DNA of 64,000 nt from Lacrimispora sinapis (GCF_043633585.1 NZ_CP141832.1:496001-560000), one strand, 5' to 3'. Shown: positions 1-9,116, counted from the first letter of the stretch. Program-made: numbers and translations. Notes: generated by a model not told the origin, from the sequence alone.

Positions 1-2
1 TG

Positions 3-113
3 GTCCATGGATTTTACAGGGAGCAGGGAAGTCTTGAATCCCTGTTTATGCAGATAACCGATCATGATAAAGAAAAGGCGGTGCTTGTACATGAAATTGA
101 ACCCGGTCTATAA
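3..113 (+). CDS. ABC transporter ATP-binding protein, C-terminal end (partial)
   Basis: The reading frame is open from the left edge and ends at TAA 111-113, giving 36 residues that end in EIEPGL. The stretch SLESLFMQIT is the sort of C-terminus seen in ABC exporter ATPases, where a 'LExxFxxLT' segment closes the nucleotide-binding domain. The next gene is an ABC-2 permease whose ATG (91) lies inside this frame, so the two overlap by 23 bases and are probably translationally coupled. The assignment rests mainly on this context, since Walker and signature motifs lie outside the window. Confidence 0.6.
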   Translation, partial: VHGFYREQGSLESLFMQITDHDKEKAVLVHEIEPGL

Positions 114-1002
114 ACGGGAGATAACGGTCAGCGCCAGAAGCTTCCGTCTGGCCCTGATTTTAGTACTCTTTAATTCCATTTTAGCGCTTGTGGTGCTTCT
201 TAATATGTACTCTGTGGTGGAACAGGTAAAGCTGACGGCTGAGATCCAGTATTCCTCCTTTACCGGTATCTATGTATTTGTGGCAGTGGTGGAGTTCGTC
301 ATGCTTATGTTTATTATGCCGGCCCTGACGGCGGCAAGCGTCAGCGGTGAACGGGAACGGCAGACCCTTGATATTTTACTGACCACCACCTTAAAGCCCT
401 GGGAGATCATTTGGGGAAAGCTGATCGCTTCCTTTGGAACCATGTTTTTAATGGTCATGTCCAGTTTTCCCCTTCTTTTCGTATCCTTTGTATACGGAGG
501 AGTGACGGCCTATGATGTTATGATCCTGCTTTTGTGTTATCTGGCTGTGGCACTTCTGTGTGGAAGCATGGGAATCTGTTTTTCCTCCATATTCAAACGT
601 TCCACCATTGCTACGGTGGTAAGCTATGGGGTACTGGTCCTCATTGCCGCCGGAACCTATGCGGTGAATGTGTTCGCCCTGTCCATTGCCCGTATGAATG
701 CCAACAACACCTACGCCTCCTCCCTCATCGGAATGGCGGATCAGGCCAATTCCGGCCCGTTTTTATATCTCCTGCTTTTAAATCCCGTGGCAACCTTTTA
801 TGTCATGATAAACAGCCAGACCGGGGATAATCAGGTGATAAAGAGCTTAAACCAGTGGTTCGGCCCTCATCCGGAAAGCGCAATCATGGATAACTGGGTG
901 GTGTTAAGCATTTTAATCCAGCTTCTGCTGGCAGCCATCTTTCTTTATACGGCGGTAAAAGCCATCAGTCCGGTGAAAGGAAGAAGGAAAAAAAACAAAT
1001 AA
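91..1002 (+). CDS. ABC-2 type transporter permease
   Basis: A 303-residue integral membrane protein with about six hydrophobic segments. TM1 is near residues 18-38. After TM2 comes the conserved cytoplasmic stretch SGERERQTLDILLTT, typical of ABC-2 permeases, where it lies next to the ATPase. I place the start at ATG 91 (MKLNPVYKRE) rather than the upstream in-frame ATG at 64, because AAGGCGG lies at a suitable distance and because family members begin with a short NP.x.RE segment before TM1. It works with the ATPase that ends at 113. The substrate (peptide, drug or envelope component) cannot be read from sequence. Confidence 0.85.
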   Translation: MKLNPVYKREITVSARSFRLALILVLFNSILALVVLLNMYSVVEQVKLTAEIQYSSFTGIYVFVAVVEFVMLMFIMPALTAASVSGERERQTLDILLTTTLKPWEIIWGKLIASFGTMFLMVMSSFPLLFVSFVYGGVTAYDVMILLLCYLAVALLCGSMGICFSSIFKRSTIATVVSYGVLVLIAAGTYAVNVFALSIARMNANNTYASSLIGMADQANSGPFLYLLLLNPVATFYVMINSQTGDNQVIKSLNQWFGPHPESAIMDNWVVLSILIQLLLAAIFLYTAVKAISPVKGRRKKNK

Positions 1003-1014
1003 CAGGAGGTTTTT

Positions 1015-1842
1015 ATGCTCACAATCGGATGCCATCTGTCTTCCTCCAAGGGGTATTTTGCCATGGGAAAAGAGGCAGTGAATATCGACGCCAATACATT
1101 TCAGTTTTTTACCCGGAATCCAAGGGGAACCAGGGCAAAAGCCATGAATCCTGATGACGTAAATAAATTTCTTGCCTATGCCGGTGAGCATCAGATCAAC
1201 CGGATTCTGGCTCACGCACCCTATACGTTAAATGCCTGCTCGGCGGATGAACATCTTCGGATTCTGGCCAGAGACACCATGAAGGACGATTTGGAACGCA
1301 TGGAGTATACGCCTGGGAACTGCTACAACTTTCATCCGGGAAGCCATGTGAAGCAGGGAGTGGAAATCGGGATTCAATACATTTCCGACATGCTCAATCA
1401 AATTCTGACCCCAAAGCTTCATACGACGGTTCTTTTGGAAACCATGTCCGGCAAGGGCAGCGAGGTAGGAAAGGAATTTGAGGAACTCAGGGAGATCCTT
1501 GACCGGGTGACCCTTCAGGAACACATGGGCGTATGTCTGGATACCTGCCACGTGTGGGATGCCGGCTATGATATCCGCAATGACCTTGACGGAGTATTGC
1601 ATCAGTTTGACCAGGTGATCGGCTTATCCAAGTTAAAAGCCATCCATTTAAATGACAGCTTAAATGCGCTGGGGTCACACAAAGACCGCCATGCAAAAAT
1701 CGGAGAGGGGTTCATTGGAGCGGAGGCTTTGAAACGGATCGTGACCCATCCGCTGTTAAAGGATCTGCCGTTTTATCTGGAAACGCCTAATGATCTGCCC
1801 GGATATGCAAAGGAAATAGCCATGATGCGGAATGCAGGATAG
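1015..1842 (+). CDS. nfo: Endonuclease IV (AP endonuclease)
   Basis: 275 residues, the usual family length. It cleaves DNA 5' to abasic sites in base excision repair using three metal ions in a TIM barrel. Visible family motifs in order: GCHLSSSKG at the N-terminus, ILAHAPYTLN, FHPGSH, LLETMSGKG (Glu ligand), CLDTCHVWDAGYD (Asp and His ligands), HLNDS, HKDRHAKIGEGFIG and the C-terminal ETPND. The AGGAGG ribosome site ends about 7 bases before ATG 1015. It follows the ABC permease by only 12 bases and may be co-transcribed with it. It is cytoplasmic, with no oddities. Confidence 0.95.
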   Translation: MLTIGCHLSSSKGYFAMGKEAVNIDANTFQFFTRNPRGTRAKAMNPDDVNKFLAYAGEHQINRILAHAPYTLNACSADEHLRILARDTMKDDLERMEYTPGNCYNFHPGSHVKQGVEIGIQYISDMLNQILTPKLHTTVLLETMSGKGSEVGKEFEELREILDRVTLQEHMGVCLDTCHVWDAGYDIRNDLDGVLHQFDQVIGLSKLKAIHLNDSLNALGSHKDRHAKIGEGFIGAEALKRIVTHPLLKDLPFYLETPNDLPGYAKEIAMMRNAG

Positions 1843-1862
1843 CACATTTGCAGATCATATAG

Positions 1863-1868
1863 TATAAT
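1863..1868 (+). promoter_or_regulatory. Possible -10 box before the SPFH operon
   Basis: A perfect TATAAT lies 32 bases before the SPFH start, in the 57-base gap after nfo. No good -35 is seen at 16-18 bases upstream (TAGCAC), so either another factor helps or the genes are read through from nfo. A sigma-W type promoter, as in Bacillus ydjFGHI, was not recognised. Confidence 0.35.
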
Positions 1869-1899
1869 GAAGAAATCTTACAGCTTAGGAGGAATTGAC

Positions 1900-3123
1900 A
1901 TGGGAATTGTGAAGGCGCTTACGACCGCAATCGGCGGTTCATTGGCAGACCAATGGCTTGAAGTGATTGAAGCCGGGGAAATGGGAGATCAGACCGTATT
2001 TACTACGGGAGTGAAAATCCGGAAAGGGTCCAATACAAAGGGAACCGATTATACCGTTTCCGATGGCTCCGTGATCCATGTTTACCCCAATCAGTTTATG
2101 CTTTTGGTGGACGGAGGAAAGGTCATTGATTATACAGGAGAGCCAGGTTATTTTACCGTAAAGAATTCCTCTCTGCCCTCCCTTTTTAACGGACAGTTCG
2201 GAGAAGCCTTAAAGGAATCCTTTGACCGGGTCCGGTATGGAGGAAAAACACCGACCTCACAGAAAGTATATTTTATTAATTTACAGGAAATTAAGGGAAT
2301 CAAATTCGGCACTCCCAATCCGATCAATTATTTTGACCAGTTTTACAATGCAGAGCTGTTTTTACGGGCTCACGGTACTTATTCCATTAAAGTAACGGAC
2401 CCCCTTCAGTTTTATTCGGAAGCCATTCCAAAGAATGCGTATAAGGTGGAAGTCAATGACATCAATATGCAGTATTTATCAGAATTTCTGGAAGCTCTCC
2501 AGTCTTCCATCAATCAGATGTCTGCCGATGGAATCCGAATTTCTTACGTGGCCTCCAAAGGAAGGGAACTGGGACAGTATATGTCCGACGTTCTTGATGA
2601 ACAGTGGAAGGCCCGCCGGGGAATCGCCATACAGTCGGTGGGGATCGCAAGCATCTCCTATGATGAGGATTCCAAGGATTTGATCCATTTACGCAATCAG
2701 GGTGCCATGTTAAGTGATCCGTCTGTGCGGGAAGGTTATGTGCAGGGAGCCGCAGCCAGAGGCATGGAGGCAGCAGGGCGCAATTCCAACGGTTCTGTGG
2801 CCGGATTTATGGGAATGGGCATGGGAATGAACGTGGGAGGCGGATTTATGAGTGCAGCTTCCGGTGCCAATATTCAGCAGATGCAGATGAACCGGGAACA
2901 GCAGATGAAGCAGGGGCAGCAGCAGGAGAGCAAAGGGCAGGAAAGCAGCCAGGCGCCTCAGTCAGCAGCCGAAAACAGCTGGATTTGCAGCTGCGGAAGT
3001 GTCAATACCGGCAACTTTTGTCCGGAATGCGGAACGAAAAGGCCGTCCGGCCCATGGACCTGTGAATGCGGTGCTGTTAATTCCGGGAAATTCTGTTCCA
3101 ACTGCGGCAAGCCAAAGCCATGA
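1900..3123 (+). CDS. SPFH-domain protein with C-terminal zinc ribbons (YdjI-like)
   Basis: 407 residues from ATG 1900, chosen because TTAGGAGG sits 6-8 bases upstream; an in-frame ATG at 1867 lacks a ribosome site. Residues about 20-300 form an SPFH/flotillin-like domain without a membrane anchor, beginning SLADQWLEVIEAGEMGDQ as in YdjI-type proteins. Next comes a Gly/Met/Gln-rich linker (GMGMGMNVGGG, then QQMKQGQQQ). The C-terminus has two Cys4 zinc ribbons (CSCGS..CPECG and CECGA..CSNCG). It overlaps the next gene by 4 bases (ATGA). In Bacillus the related YdjI is held at the membrane by YdjG and YdjH, and both have likely counterparts directly downstream. The role in envelope stress is inferred from that comparison. 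Confidence 0.85.
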   Translation: MGIVKALTTAIGGSLADQWLEVIEAGEMGDQTVFTTGVKIRKGSNTKGTDYTVSDGSVIHVYPNQFMLLVDGGKVIDYTGEPGYFTVKNSSLPSLFNGQFGEALKESFDRVRYGGKTPTSQKVYFINLQEIKGIKFGTPNPINYFDQFYNAELFLRAHGTYSIKVTDPLQFYSEAIPKNAYKVEVNDINMQYLSEFLEALQSSINQMSADGIRISYVASKGRELGQYMSDVLDEQWKARRGIAIQSVGIASISYDEDSKDLIHLRNQGAMLSDPSVREGYVQGAAARGMEAAGRNSNGSVAGFMGMGMGMNVGGGFMSAASGANIQQMQMNREQQMKQGQQQESKGQESSQAPQSAAENSWICSCGSVNTGNFCPECGTKRPSGPWTCECGAVNSGKFCSNCGKPKP

Positions 3124-4148
3124 GCGGGATCATAACCTACCATTGTCCCAATTGCGGCGGACCCCTTAAATTCGATCCGAAAAACCAGAATTATGCCTGT
3201 GAATTCTGCTTATCAAGGTTTACAGAAGAAGAGGCAAAGGAGGCAAAGCCGGAGGAGAGAGGGAATGGTCAGGGAGAACCTCTTCTTTATGCCTGCCCCA
3301 GCTGCGGTGCGGAAGTTGTGACCGATGAGACAACCGCAGCTTCCTTCTGCTACTATTGTCATAATCCGGTGATTTTATCGAAGCGGCTTTCCGGGGAATA
3401 CCACCCGGATTATGTGATTCCATTTTCCATTGAGAAAGAAAAAGCGGTGGATATTTTCAATCAATGGATAAAGAAAAAACGGTTTATTCCCCGTGCTTTC
3501 TACAGTGAAGAGCAGATAAACAAGATTACCGGGGTTTATTTTCCCTATCTGTTATACAGCTGCCGGGCGGAAGGAACTCTTTTTGCAAAGGCCGATCGTC
3601 TGCGCGTATGGGTCAGCGGAAATTACCGGTACACGGAGACCCAGACCTATGAGATCAAAAGGGAAGGTTCCATGCCTGTAAAATTTGTTCCCAGAAATGC
3701 CTTAAAAAAGGCCAGCCGGGAGTTGACGGAGGGAGTTCTGCCCTATGAGACGGACAAAATGAAGCCCTTTTCCATGGGGTATCTATCCGGTTTTGTGGCG
3801 GAACGCCGTGATATGGAACAAGAGGACTTTTCCGAGGAAGTCAAAGCCGAGATCCGTTCCTTTGCGGTAAGTTCCTTAAAAAACAGCATTACGTCCTATG
3901 ATTCCGTAAGGGTTCAGGACCAGTCCGTCCTGCTGGAGGACGAAACATGGGAATATGCCCTTCTTCCGGTATGGGCGCTTACTTATCATGATCAGGCAAA
4001 AAATGAGATGTATTATTTCACCATCAACGGGCAGACCGGAAAGGTCTGCGGAAAGCTGCCGGTGGATAAAGGCAAACTCCTTTTATTGTTTGCTGAAATA
4101 TTCTTTCCCGTACTTTTGGTAATGCTGATTGTGGGGTATCTGATATGA
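3120..4148 (+). CDS. Zinc-ribbon membrane-anchored protein (YdjG-like)
   Basis: 342 residues. The N-terminus carries two zinc-binding knuckle pairs, CPNCGG..CEFC (residues about 10-31) and CPSCGAEV..CYYC. A long soluble middle follows, and a single C-terminal hydrophobic helix (LLLLFAEIFFPVLLVML) ends only a few residues before the stop, so most of the protein is cytosolic or tail-anchored. The start codon overlaps the SPFH stop (ATGA) and the stop overlaps the next start in the same way, so the three genes are tightly coupled. It resembles Bacillus YdjG, a TFIIB-zinc-ribbon protein encoded beside an SPFH and a TPM protein. The biochemical activity is unknown. Confidence 0.75.
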   Translation: MSGIITYHCPNCGGPLKFDPKNQNYACEFCLSRFTEEEAKEAKPEERGNGQGEPLLYACPSCGAEVVTDETTAASFCYYCHNPVILSKRLSGEYHPDYVIPFSIEKEKAVDIFNQWIKKKRFIPRAFYSEEQINKITGVYFPYLLYSCRAEGTLFAKADRLRVWVSGNYRYTETQTYEIKREGSMPVKFVPRNALKKASRELTEGVLPYETDKMKPFSMGYLSGFVAERRDMEQEDFSEEVKAEIRSFAVSSLKNSITSYDSVRVQDQSVLLEDETWEYALLPVWALTYHDQAKNEMYYFTINGQTGKVCGKLPVDKGKLLLLFAEIFFPVLLVMLIVGYLI

Positions 4149-5026
4149 AGACAATGAAATGGATGGACATACAAAAAAGAAAATCAGTGGTTTTATGGGT
4201 GTTTTTCTTCCTGTTCTTTGCTGCTTTTTTTGGAAAAAACGATTCCTTTGGAGAAGAGGGGCGGGTATTCGATGATGCCGGCCTTTTTTCCCAGGAAGAG
4301 AAAGCCGCCTTTGAAAACCAGATAACATCCATGAGAAAAGAAATGAACATGGATGTGGTGATCGTAACCACCAGAGATGCGGGCGGTAAATCTGCCGGAG
4401 AGTTTGCGGAAGATTATTATGTTGACGGGGGTTACGGCGTCGGCTCAGATTACAGAGGTGTCCTGCTTTTGATGGATATGGATAACCGGGAAGTCTATAT
4501 CCTTCCCGTAGGAAAGATGAACCGTTTTTTAACCGATAAACGTTGGAATGCGATTCTGGATAGATCCTACGAGGCCATAAGCCAGATGGATTATGCTGCC
4601 TGTGCCCAATATTTTTTAGACGGAGTGACCCGGTATTACAGGGCAGGTATTCCGGGAGGACAGTATAATTATGACAAGGAGACCGGAAAAATCAGTGTTT
4701 ACCGCAGCATCCGCTGGTACGAAGCGGCGGTTGCCGCCGGAATCGCCCTTATGACAGCCGGCCTTTCCTGTATGGGAGTGGTATCCCGGTATTCCATGAA
4801 AAAGGAACGGGACCGGTCAGGAAACTATTTAATGGCCTATCGGGGAAACAGCCAGTTCCGGTATTCCGACCAGACCGATCATCTGATCAATAAAACCGTT
4901 ACCCATGTGATCATCCCAAGAAATCATGGGGGAGGAAGTGGCGGAGGAGGCTTTTCCTCCGGCGGCAGAAGCACCACTCATTCCTCATCAGGACGCACCA
5001 TGGGAGGCGGAGGCCGTAAATTTTAA
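4145..5026 (+). CDS. TPM-domain membrane protein (YgcG/YdjH-like)
   Basis: 293 residues. An N-terminal hydrophobic segment (residues about 16-30) acts as signal or anchor. A TPM domain follows, beginning VFDDAGLFSQEEKAAFENQI and containing MDVVIVTT and GVLLLMDMDNREVYI. A second helix (AAVAAGIALMTAGLSCMG) is near residue 200. The end is Gly/Ser-rich (GGGSGGGGFSSGG, final GGGGRKF), which is characteristic of the family. The extracellular TPM domain, cytosolic tail and neighbours match Bacillus YdjH, which pairs with YdjG and the SPFH protein. It is the last gene of the unit and a hairpin terminator follows within 35 bases. Confidence 0.8.
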   Translation: MKTMKWMDIQKRKSVVLWVFFFLFFAAFFGKNDSFGEEGRVFDDAGLFSQEEKAAFENQITSMRKEMNMDVVIVTTRDAGGKSAGEFAEDYYVDGGYGVGSDYRGVLLLMDMDNREVYILPVGKMNRFLTDKRWNAILDRSYEAISQMDYAACAQYFLDGVTRYYRAGIPGGQYNYDKETGKISVYRSIRWYEAAVAAGIALMTAGLSCMGVVSRYSMKKERDRSGNYLMAYRGNSQFRYSDQTDHLINKTVTHVIIPRNHGGGSGGGGFSSGGRSTTHSSSGRTMGGGGRKF

Positions 5027-5057
5027 ACGCTTATAATAAAAGTGATTTTTCTAAGGT

Positions 5058-5099
5058 AAAAAAGTCTGGAAAAGGAGAATTCCTTCACCAGACTTTTTT
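5058..5099. terminator. Bidirectional intrinsic terminator
   Basis: AAAAAAGTCTGG (5058-5069) pairs with CCAGACTTTTTT (5088-5099) around an 18-base loop. An A-run on one side and a T-run on the other let it serve both the TPM gene and the convergent sfsA. Confidence 0.85.
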
Positions 5100-5103
5100 G
5101 TTG

Positions 5104-5880
5104 TCAGCCATGGAGCTCTATGGGGACGGGCTGATCCATAACCATGGAATCTTCCGTTACCTTACAGTCATATGCCAGGAGATGGACTCCTGCTTTTTGT
5201 GCTTCGATTAACACCGACGCAAATTCCGGATGAGTCTCTCTGTTTGGTTTAAAGGCGGTCATCTCCTTCATCTGGATAACAAATAAAAGGTAAGCTTCAT
5301 AACCCTCCTCATGAGCATGAATCAGCTCTTCCACGTGCTTGATGCCCCGCTCGGTAGGAGCATCCGGAAACATGGCAAGACCATGCTCTTCCAGAGTAAC
5401 ACCCTTGACTTCCATAAAAGCAGAAAATTCCGGGTCGTCCGACTGAAAGGCCAGGTCAAACCGGGAATGATCATAGGTGACTTCCCGTTTGATATTTTTT
5501 ATGGTAAGGCCGAAGCCGGATTCTTTCCGGTCAATTTTGTGAAAAGGGAGGGAGATCTGCCTGCTGTTTGAAAGCAGCCATTCGTAAGCCGCCTGGTTTG
5601 GGGCCTGGGAATCCATGTTGATGAGAAGAGGACCGTTTTTTCTCTCTTTCCAAACTCCAATGAGAGAGTAGTGTGTCTTTCTCCCGAGGACGGCCGCTTC
5701 CGGATGAAACTGCACCAGCACCGTAACGCCTGGAATTAAAAGCTCTCTGCACCGTCCGGTATTTTTTACATGACAGACAACGGTTTCCTCTTTTTTGCTG
5801 TCCCCGGAAATCAAAACATGAGCGATAAAACGGTTGGGACGGCTGAGGAAGATCCCCTTTCTCATATGTTCGTATTTCAT
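5104..5880 (-). CDS. sfsA: DNA/RNA nuclease SfsA (sugar fermentation stimulation protein)
   Basis: 258 residues, slightly longer than the E. coli protein. The N-terminus (GIFLSRPNRFIAHV) is the OB-fold entry typical of the family, followed by HVKNTGRCRELLIPG. The nuclease-like core contains RFDLAF, EVKGVTLEE and FPDAPTERGIKHVEEL, which carries the Asp/Glu/Lys residues of a PD-(D/E)XK-type site. The ribosome site AAAGGA is about 11 bases upstream of the ATG. It is a single gene convergent with the TPM gene and divergent from thrC. Its biological role is not well settled even in E. coli. Confidence 0.9.
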   Translation of the reverse strand: MKYEHMRKGIFLSRPNRFIAHVLISGDSKKEETVVCHVKNTGRCRELLIPGVTVLVQFHPEAAVLGRKTHYSLIGVWKERKNGPLLINMDSQAPNQAAYEWLLSNSRQISLPFHKIDRKESGFGLTIKNIKREVTYDHSRFDLAFQSDDPEFSAFMEVKGVTLEEHGLAMFPDAPTERGIKHVEELIHAHEEGYEAYLLFVIQMKEMTAFKPNRETHPEFASVLIEAQKAGVHLLAYDCKVTEDSMVMDQPVPIELHG

Positions 5881-6032
5881 AAGGCGATTCTGTCCTTTCT
5901 ATATTAATGAAACTAACCCAAGAATACTAACTTGATCTACCAAGCTATCTTACCACAGAGAAAAAGAAAATGATAGTGCTGCCGTATGTCTCTGCAAGAA
6001 ATACATATGTCCGTATAAAGAATACTTTTCGC

Positions 6033-6061
6033 TTGCACCATTTTGTAAAGTGTGCTACAAT
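6033..6061 (+). promoter_or_regulatory. Sigma-A promoter of thrC
   Basis: TTGCAC (6033-6038), 17-base spacer, TACAAT (6056-6061). This puts the 5' leader at about 50 bases, too short for a T-box or other known amino-acid riboswitch. Confidence 0.65.
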
Positions 6062-6118
6062 GCTGGCAAGGTTTTCATCAATTCATACTATCACAAAGCA
6101 GGAAAGGAATCAGAAACC

Positions 6119-7603
6119 ATGGAATTATCCTATCAAAGTACCCGGGGCGGCGAAGCCGGTGTAACGGCTTCCCAGGCAATTTTAAAAGGGCTGGCAGCAG
6201 ACGGCGGCTTATTTATGCCTTGCTTTATTCCAAAGCTTGACAAAACCATGAAGGAACTCTCTCTCATGACCTATCAGGAAACCGCTTATGAAGTCATGAA
6301 GCTTTTCCTTACAGACTATACCGAAGCTGAATTGAAAAGCTGTATCGAGCGGGCCTATGACAGCAAGTTTGACACCCAGGAGATTGCTCCTCTTTCCAAA
6401 GCGGATGGTGCTTATTATCTGGAACTGTATCATGGAAGCACCATTGCATTTAAGGACATGGCTCTGTCCATTCTCCCACATCTGATGACTACAGCTGCGA
6501 AGAAGAATCAGGTGAAAAATAAGATCGTGATCCTGACCGCAACCTCCGGAGATACAGGGAAAGCAGCCATGGCAGGCTTTGCGGATGTGGAAGGGACCGA
6601 GATCATCGTGTTCTATCCGAGGGACGGTGTGAGCCGGGTCCAGGAGCTTCAGATGGTGACGCAAAAAGGGGACAATACCCATGTGGCAGCCATTCACGGA
6701 AACTTTGATGATGCCCAGACCGGTGTGAAAAAGATTTTTGGTGACAAAGAATTTGCGGACTTTTTGGAAACGAAAGGGTATCAGCTATCTTCTGCCAACT
6801 CCATTAACATCGGAAGACTGGTTCCCCAGATCGTGTATTATGTATACGCATATGCAAAGCTGCTTTCCACCGGAGAACTTGCAGATGGAGAGTGGATCAA
6901 TGTAACCGTTCCTACGGGGAATTTCGGAAATATTCTGGCGGCTTATTTTGCAAAGCAGATGGGAGTCCCGGTTAAGACCCTGATCTGTGCCTCCAATGAC
7001 AATAAAGTGCTCTTTGATTTCTTCCAGTCCGGCACCTATGACCGGAACCGGGAATTTATACTGACCAGTTCTCCTTCCATGGATATCCTGATCTCCAGCA
7101 ATTTAGAGCGTCTGATTTATTTAAGCACCGGATGCGATGCGGCTTTAAGCGCAGCTCTTATGAAAGAACTGAGTGAAAAAGGCAGCTATACCGTAACCGG
7201 AGAGATGAAAGAAAAGATGGCAGATTTTGCAGGAGGCTTTGCCCTGGAAGAGGAGAACCGCGCCACCATCAAGGATCTGTTTGACCGCACCGGATACTTG
7301 ATCGACACCCATACGGGAGTGGCAGCGGCCGTATACCGCAATTACAGGCAATCCACCGGAGACAATACAAAGACAGTCATCGCCTCCACCGCCAGCCCTT
7401 ATAAATTCTCCAGAAATGTGCTGGAAGCCATCGAAGGAAAGCAGGAGACAGAGGACGAGTTTCAGATTATTGATCATCTGGCCGGTGTATCCGGTATCCC
7501 CATTCCTCTGGCAGTAGAAGAAATCCGCACCGCCCCGGTACGTCATAATACCGAATGTGATGCGGACCAGATGAAAGAAACGGTGCTGCGCTTCCTGGGC
7601 TAA
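6119..7603 (+). CDS. thrC: Threonine synthase
   Basis: 494 residues. It converts O-phospho-L-homoserine to threonine with pyridoxal phosphate, the last step of the threonine branch. The start at ATG 6119 (MELSYQSTRGG) follows AGGAAAGGA; the longer in-frame start at 6050 lies inside the promoter. Visible motifs: the PLP lysine in TIAFKDM (about residue 112), the phosphate-binding region TATSGDTGKAAMAGF, and VPTGNFGNILAAYFAKQMG. The N-terminal Y.STRGG motif and the length fit the longer yeast/E. coli-like class. Its stop overlaps the convergent MATE gene by 4 bases, with no terminator visible between them. Confidence 0.95.
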   Translation: MELSYQSTRGGEAGVTASQAILKGLAADGGLFMPCFIPKLDKTMKELSLMTYQETAYEVMKLFLTDYTEAELKSCIERAYDSKFDTQEIAPLSKADGAYYLELYHGSTIAFKDMALSILPHLMTTAAKKNQVKNKIVILTATSGDTGKAAMAGFADVEGTEIIVFYPRDGVSRVQELQMVTQKGDNTHVAAIHGNFDDAQTGVKKIFGDKEFADFLETKGYQLSSANSINIGRLVPQIVYYVYAYAKLLSTGELADGEWINVTVPTGNFGNILAAYFAKQMGVPVKTLICASNDNKVLFDFFQSGTYDRNREFILTSSPSMDILISSNLERLIYLSTGCDAALSAALMKELSEKGSYTVTGEMKEKMADFAGGFALEEENRATIKDLFDRTGYLIDTHTGVAAAVYRNYRQSTGDNTKTVIASTASPYKFSRNVLEAIEGKQETEDEFQIIDHLAGVSGIPIPLAVEEIRTAPVRHNTECDADQMKETVLRFLG

Positions 7604-9009
7604 CGGAGAGTCCGGTATGCGAACCTCCGCCATTTCCCCCGAAGGACTCTGTTGGAAAAGAAGATTGCCCGAACCAGCCAATCGATGGTCATGGCGATCC
7701 AGATTCCCATCAGGCCAAGTCCAAAGTGAAGGCTTAACACGTAGGCTAAAACAATACGGCAGATCCACATGGAGCAGATGGAGACCACCATCGTATAACG
7801 GACATCCCCTGCCGCCCGCAGGCCATTGGTAAGACAGAAGGCCAGCGGATGGATGAGCATACAGCAGATGCTGTGGTATAGCATCAATTTTACCGCCAGG
7901 GAACTGGTTTCCGGCGACAGCTGGAACAGGTTCGTAATGACATTTAAAAACGGTATGAGGGAAAGATTTAATACGATCAGCCAGGTATAGGCTGTTTTCA
8001 GCAGCTTTCCCATATATCTTTTGGCCTGATCCAGTTCTCCCGCTCCCACGCACTGGCCCACCACCGTTACCATGGCGATGCCGATGGCCGTTGCCGGTAT
8101 GGTCTCCAGACCGCAGATGGTACTTGCCACCGCATTTGCAGCAATGGCGATGGTGCCAAAGCTGGAGATGAGACTGGAAAGCAGCAGCTTCCCAAGCTGG
8201 AAGATGCTGTTTTCCACTCCGTTGGGAACTCCGATGTAAAGAATCTTCCGCAGCATGTCCTTATCAATTTTGAATGTAAAATCAACGGACAGGCCGGCAT
8301 GTCTTTGAAGGAGCACTAACATAATGACGGCGCAGAAGATTCTTGAAATCAGGGTGGAGAGTCCCGAACCTGCCACGCCCATATGGAGTCCATAGATAAA
8401 AATAATATTTCCCACAATATTAAATAAGTTGGCAATGAAGGATACTCTCATGGATACCCCGGAGTTTCCCACCGAGCGGAACAGCGCAGCCGAACTGTTA
8501 TAAAAGGCCAGGAAAGGATAGGAAAGGGAGGATAAGTAAAAATAAGCCCTTGCATTTCCCATTACATCCTGGTCGATATTTCCATAGATAAGACGCAGAA
8601 GCGATTCATTGAAAATCAGTGTAACAGTCATTAAAATTATGGAAAGGCCGCCCACTGCCAGAAAAAGCTGGCCGGCGGCATTGGAAACATTTTTTTCATC
8701 TTTTCGTCCGATATACTGGGCGGTGACTACGGAACCGCCGGCAGCCATCGCACCGAACAGACCAATTAAAAGGACATTGATGGTGTCCACGATTGATACG
8801 CCGGATACGGCTGCTTCTCCAACGGAAGCCACCATAAGAGTATCGGTCATTCCCATGGCAACGGCCAGAAACTGCTCGATGACCAGGGGAAAGATGAGCT
8901 TTCTCAGCTGTTTCTTTGTAAATAGTTCCCTTGTTTCCTGATCAGGAGGCACGCTGCCGGTCTCAGGACCAGACGCAGTCAGTTGGTCTTCTTCCATCTT
9001 TTGATTCAT
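7600..9009 (-). CDS. MATE family efflux transporter
   Basis: 469 residues with about 12 hydrophobic segments in two similar halves, as in the NorM/DinF superfamily of sodium- or proton-driven drug and metabolite exporters. The N-terminal 30 residues are polar. TM1 begins KLIFPLVIEQFLAVAMG, followed by MTDTLMVASVGEAAVSGVS, the classic first-repeat MATE motif. The second half has the matching PNGVENSIFQLGKLLLSS region. The ribosome site is GGGAG upstream of ATG 9009. The gene is convergent with thrC, and its substrate is unknown. Confidence 0.9.
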   Translation of the reverse strand: MNQKMEEDQLTASGPETGSVPPDQETRELFTKKQLRKLIFPLVIEQFLAVAMGMTDTLMVASVGEAAVSGVSIVDTINVLLIGLFGAMAAGGSVVTAQYIGRKDEKNVSNAAGQLFLAVGGLSIILMTVTLIFNESLLRLIYGNIDQDVMGNARAYFYLSSLSYPFLAFYNSSAALFRSVGNSGVSMRVSFIANLFNIVGNIIFIYGLHMGVAGSGLSTLISRIFCAVIMLVLLQRHAGLSVDFTFKIDKDMLRKILYIGVPNGVENSIFQLGKLLLSSLISSFGTIAIAANAVASTICGLETIPATAIGIAMVTVVGQCVGAGELDQAKRYMGKLLKTAYTWLIVLNLSLIPFLNVITNLFQLSPETSSLAVKLMLYHSICCMLIHPLAFCLTNGLRAAGDVRYTMVVSICSMWICRIVLAYVLSLHFGLGLMGIWIAMTIDWLVRAIFFSNRVLRGKWRRFAYRTLR

Positions 9010-9043
9010 AACATTTCTCCCATATTGTATTTATTCTAATACT

Positions 9044-9072
9044 ATTATAAAGCATTGTCCCGATGAAAGCAA
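9044..9072 (-). promoter_or_regulatory. Probable promoter of the MATE gene
   Basis: On the minus strand, TTGCTT (9072-9067), 17-base spacer, TATAAT (9049-9044), about 35 bases from the start codon. Confidence 0.55.
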
Positions 9073-9116
9073 AATGTAACTTTGTTATAAAAAAAACGAT
9101 CTTTTTAAAATTATTC

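Noticed and set aside
5881..6118. Possible T-box or threonine riboswitch before thrC
   Set aside because: The promoter leaves a leader of only about 50 bases and no T-box sequence is visible.
7145..8053. 302-codon open frame on the minus strand
   Set aside because: It lies across thrC and the MATE gene, both of which have clear family motifs; the translated protein is Cys/His/Arg-rich without a family and has no ribosome site.
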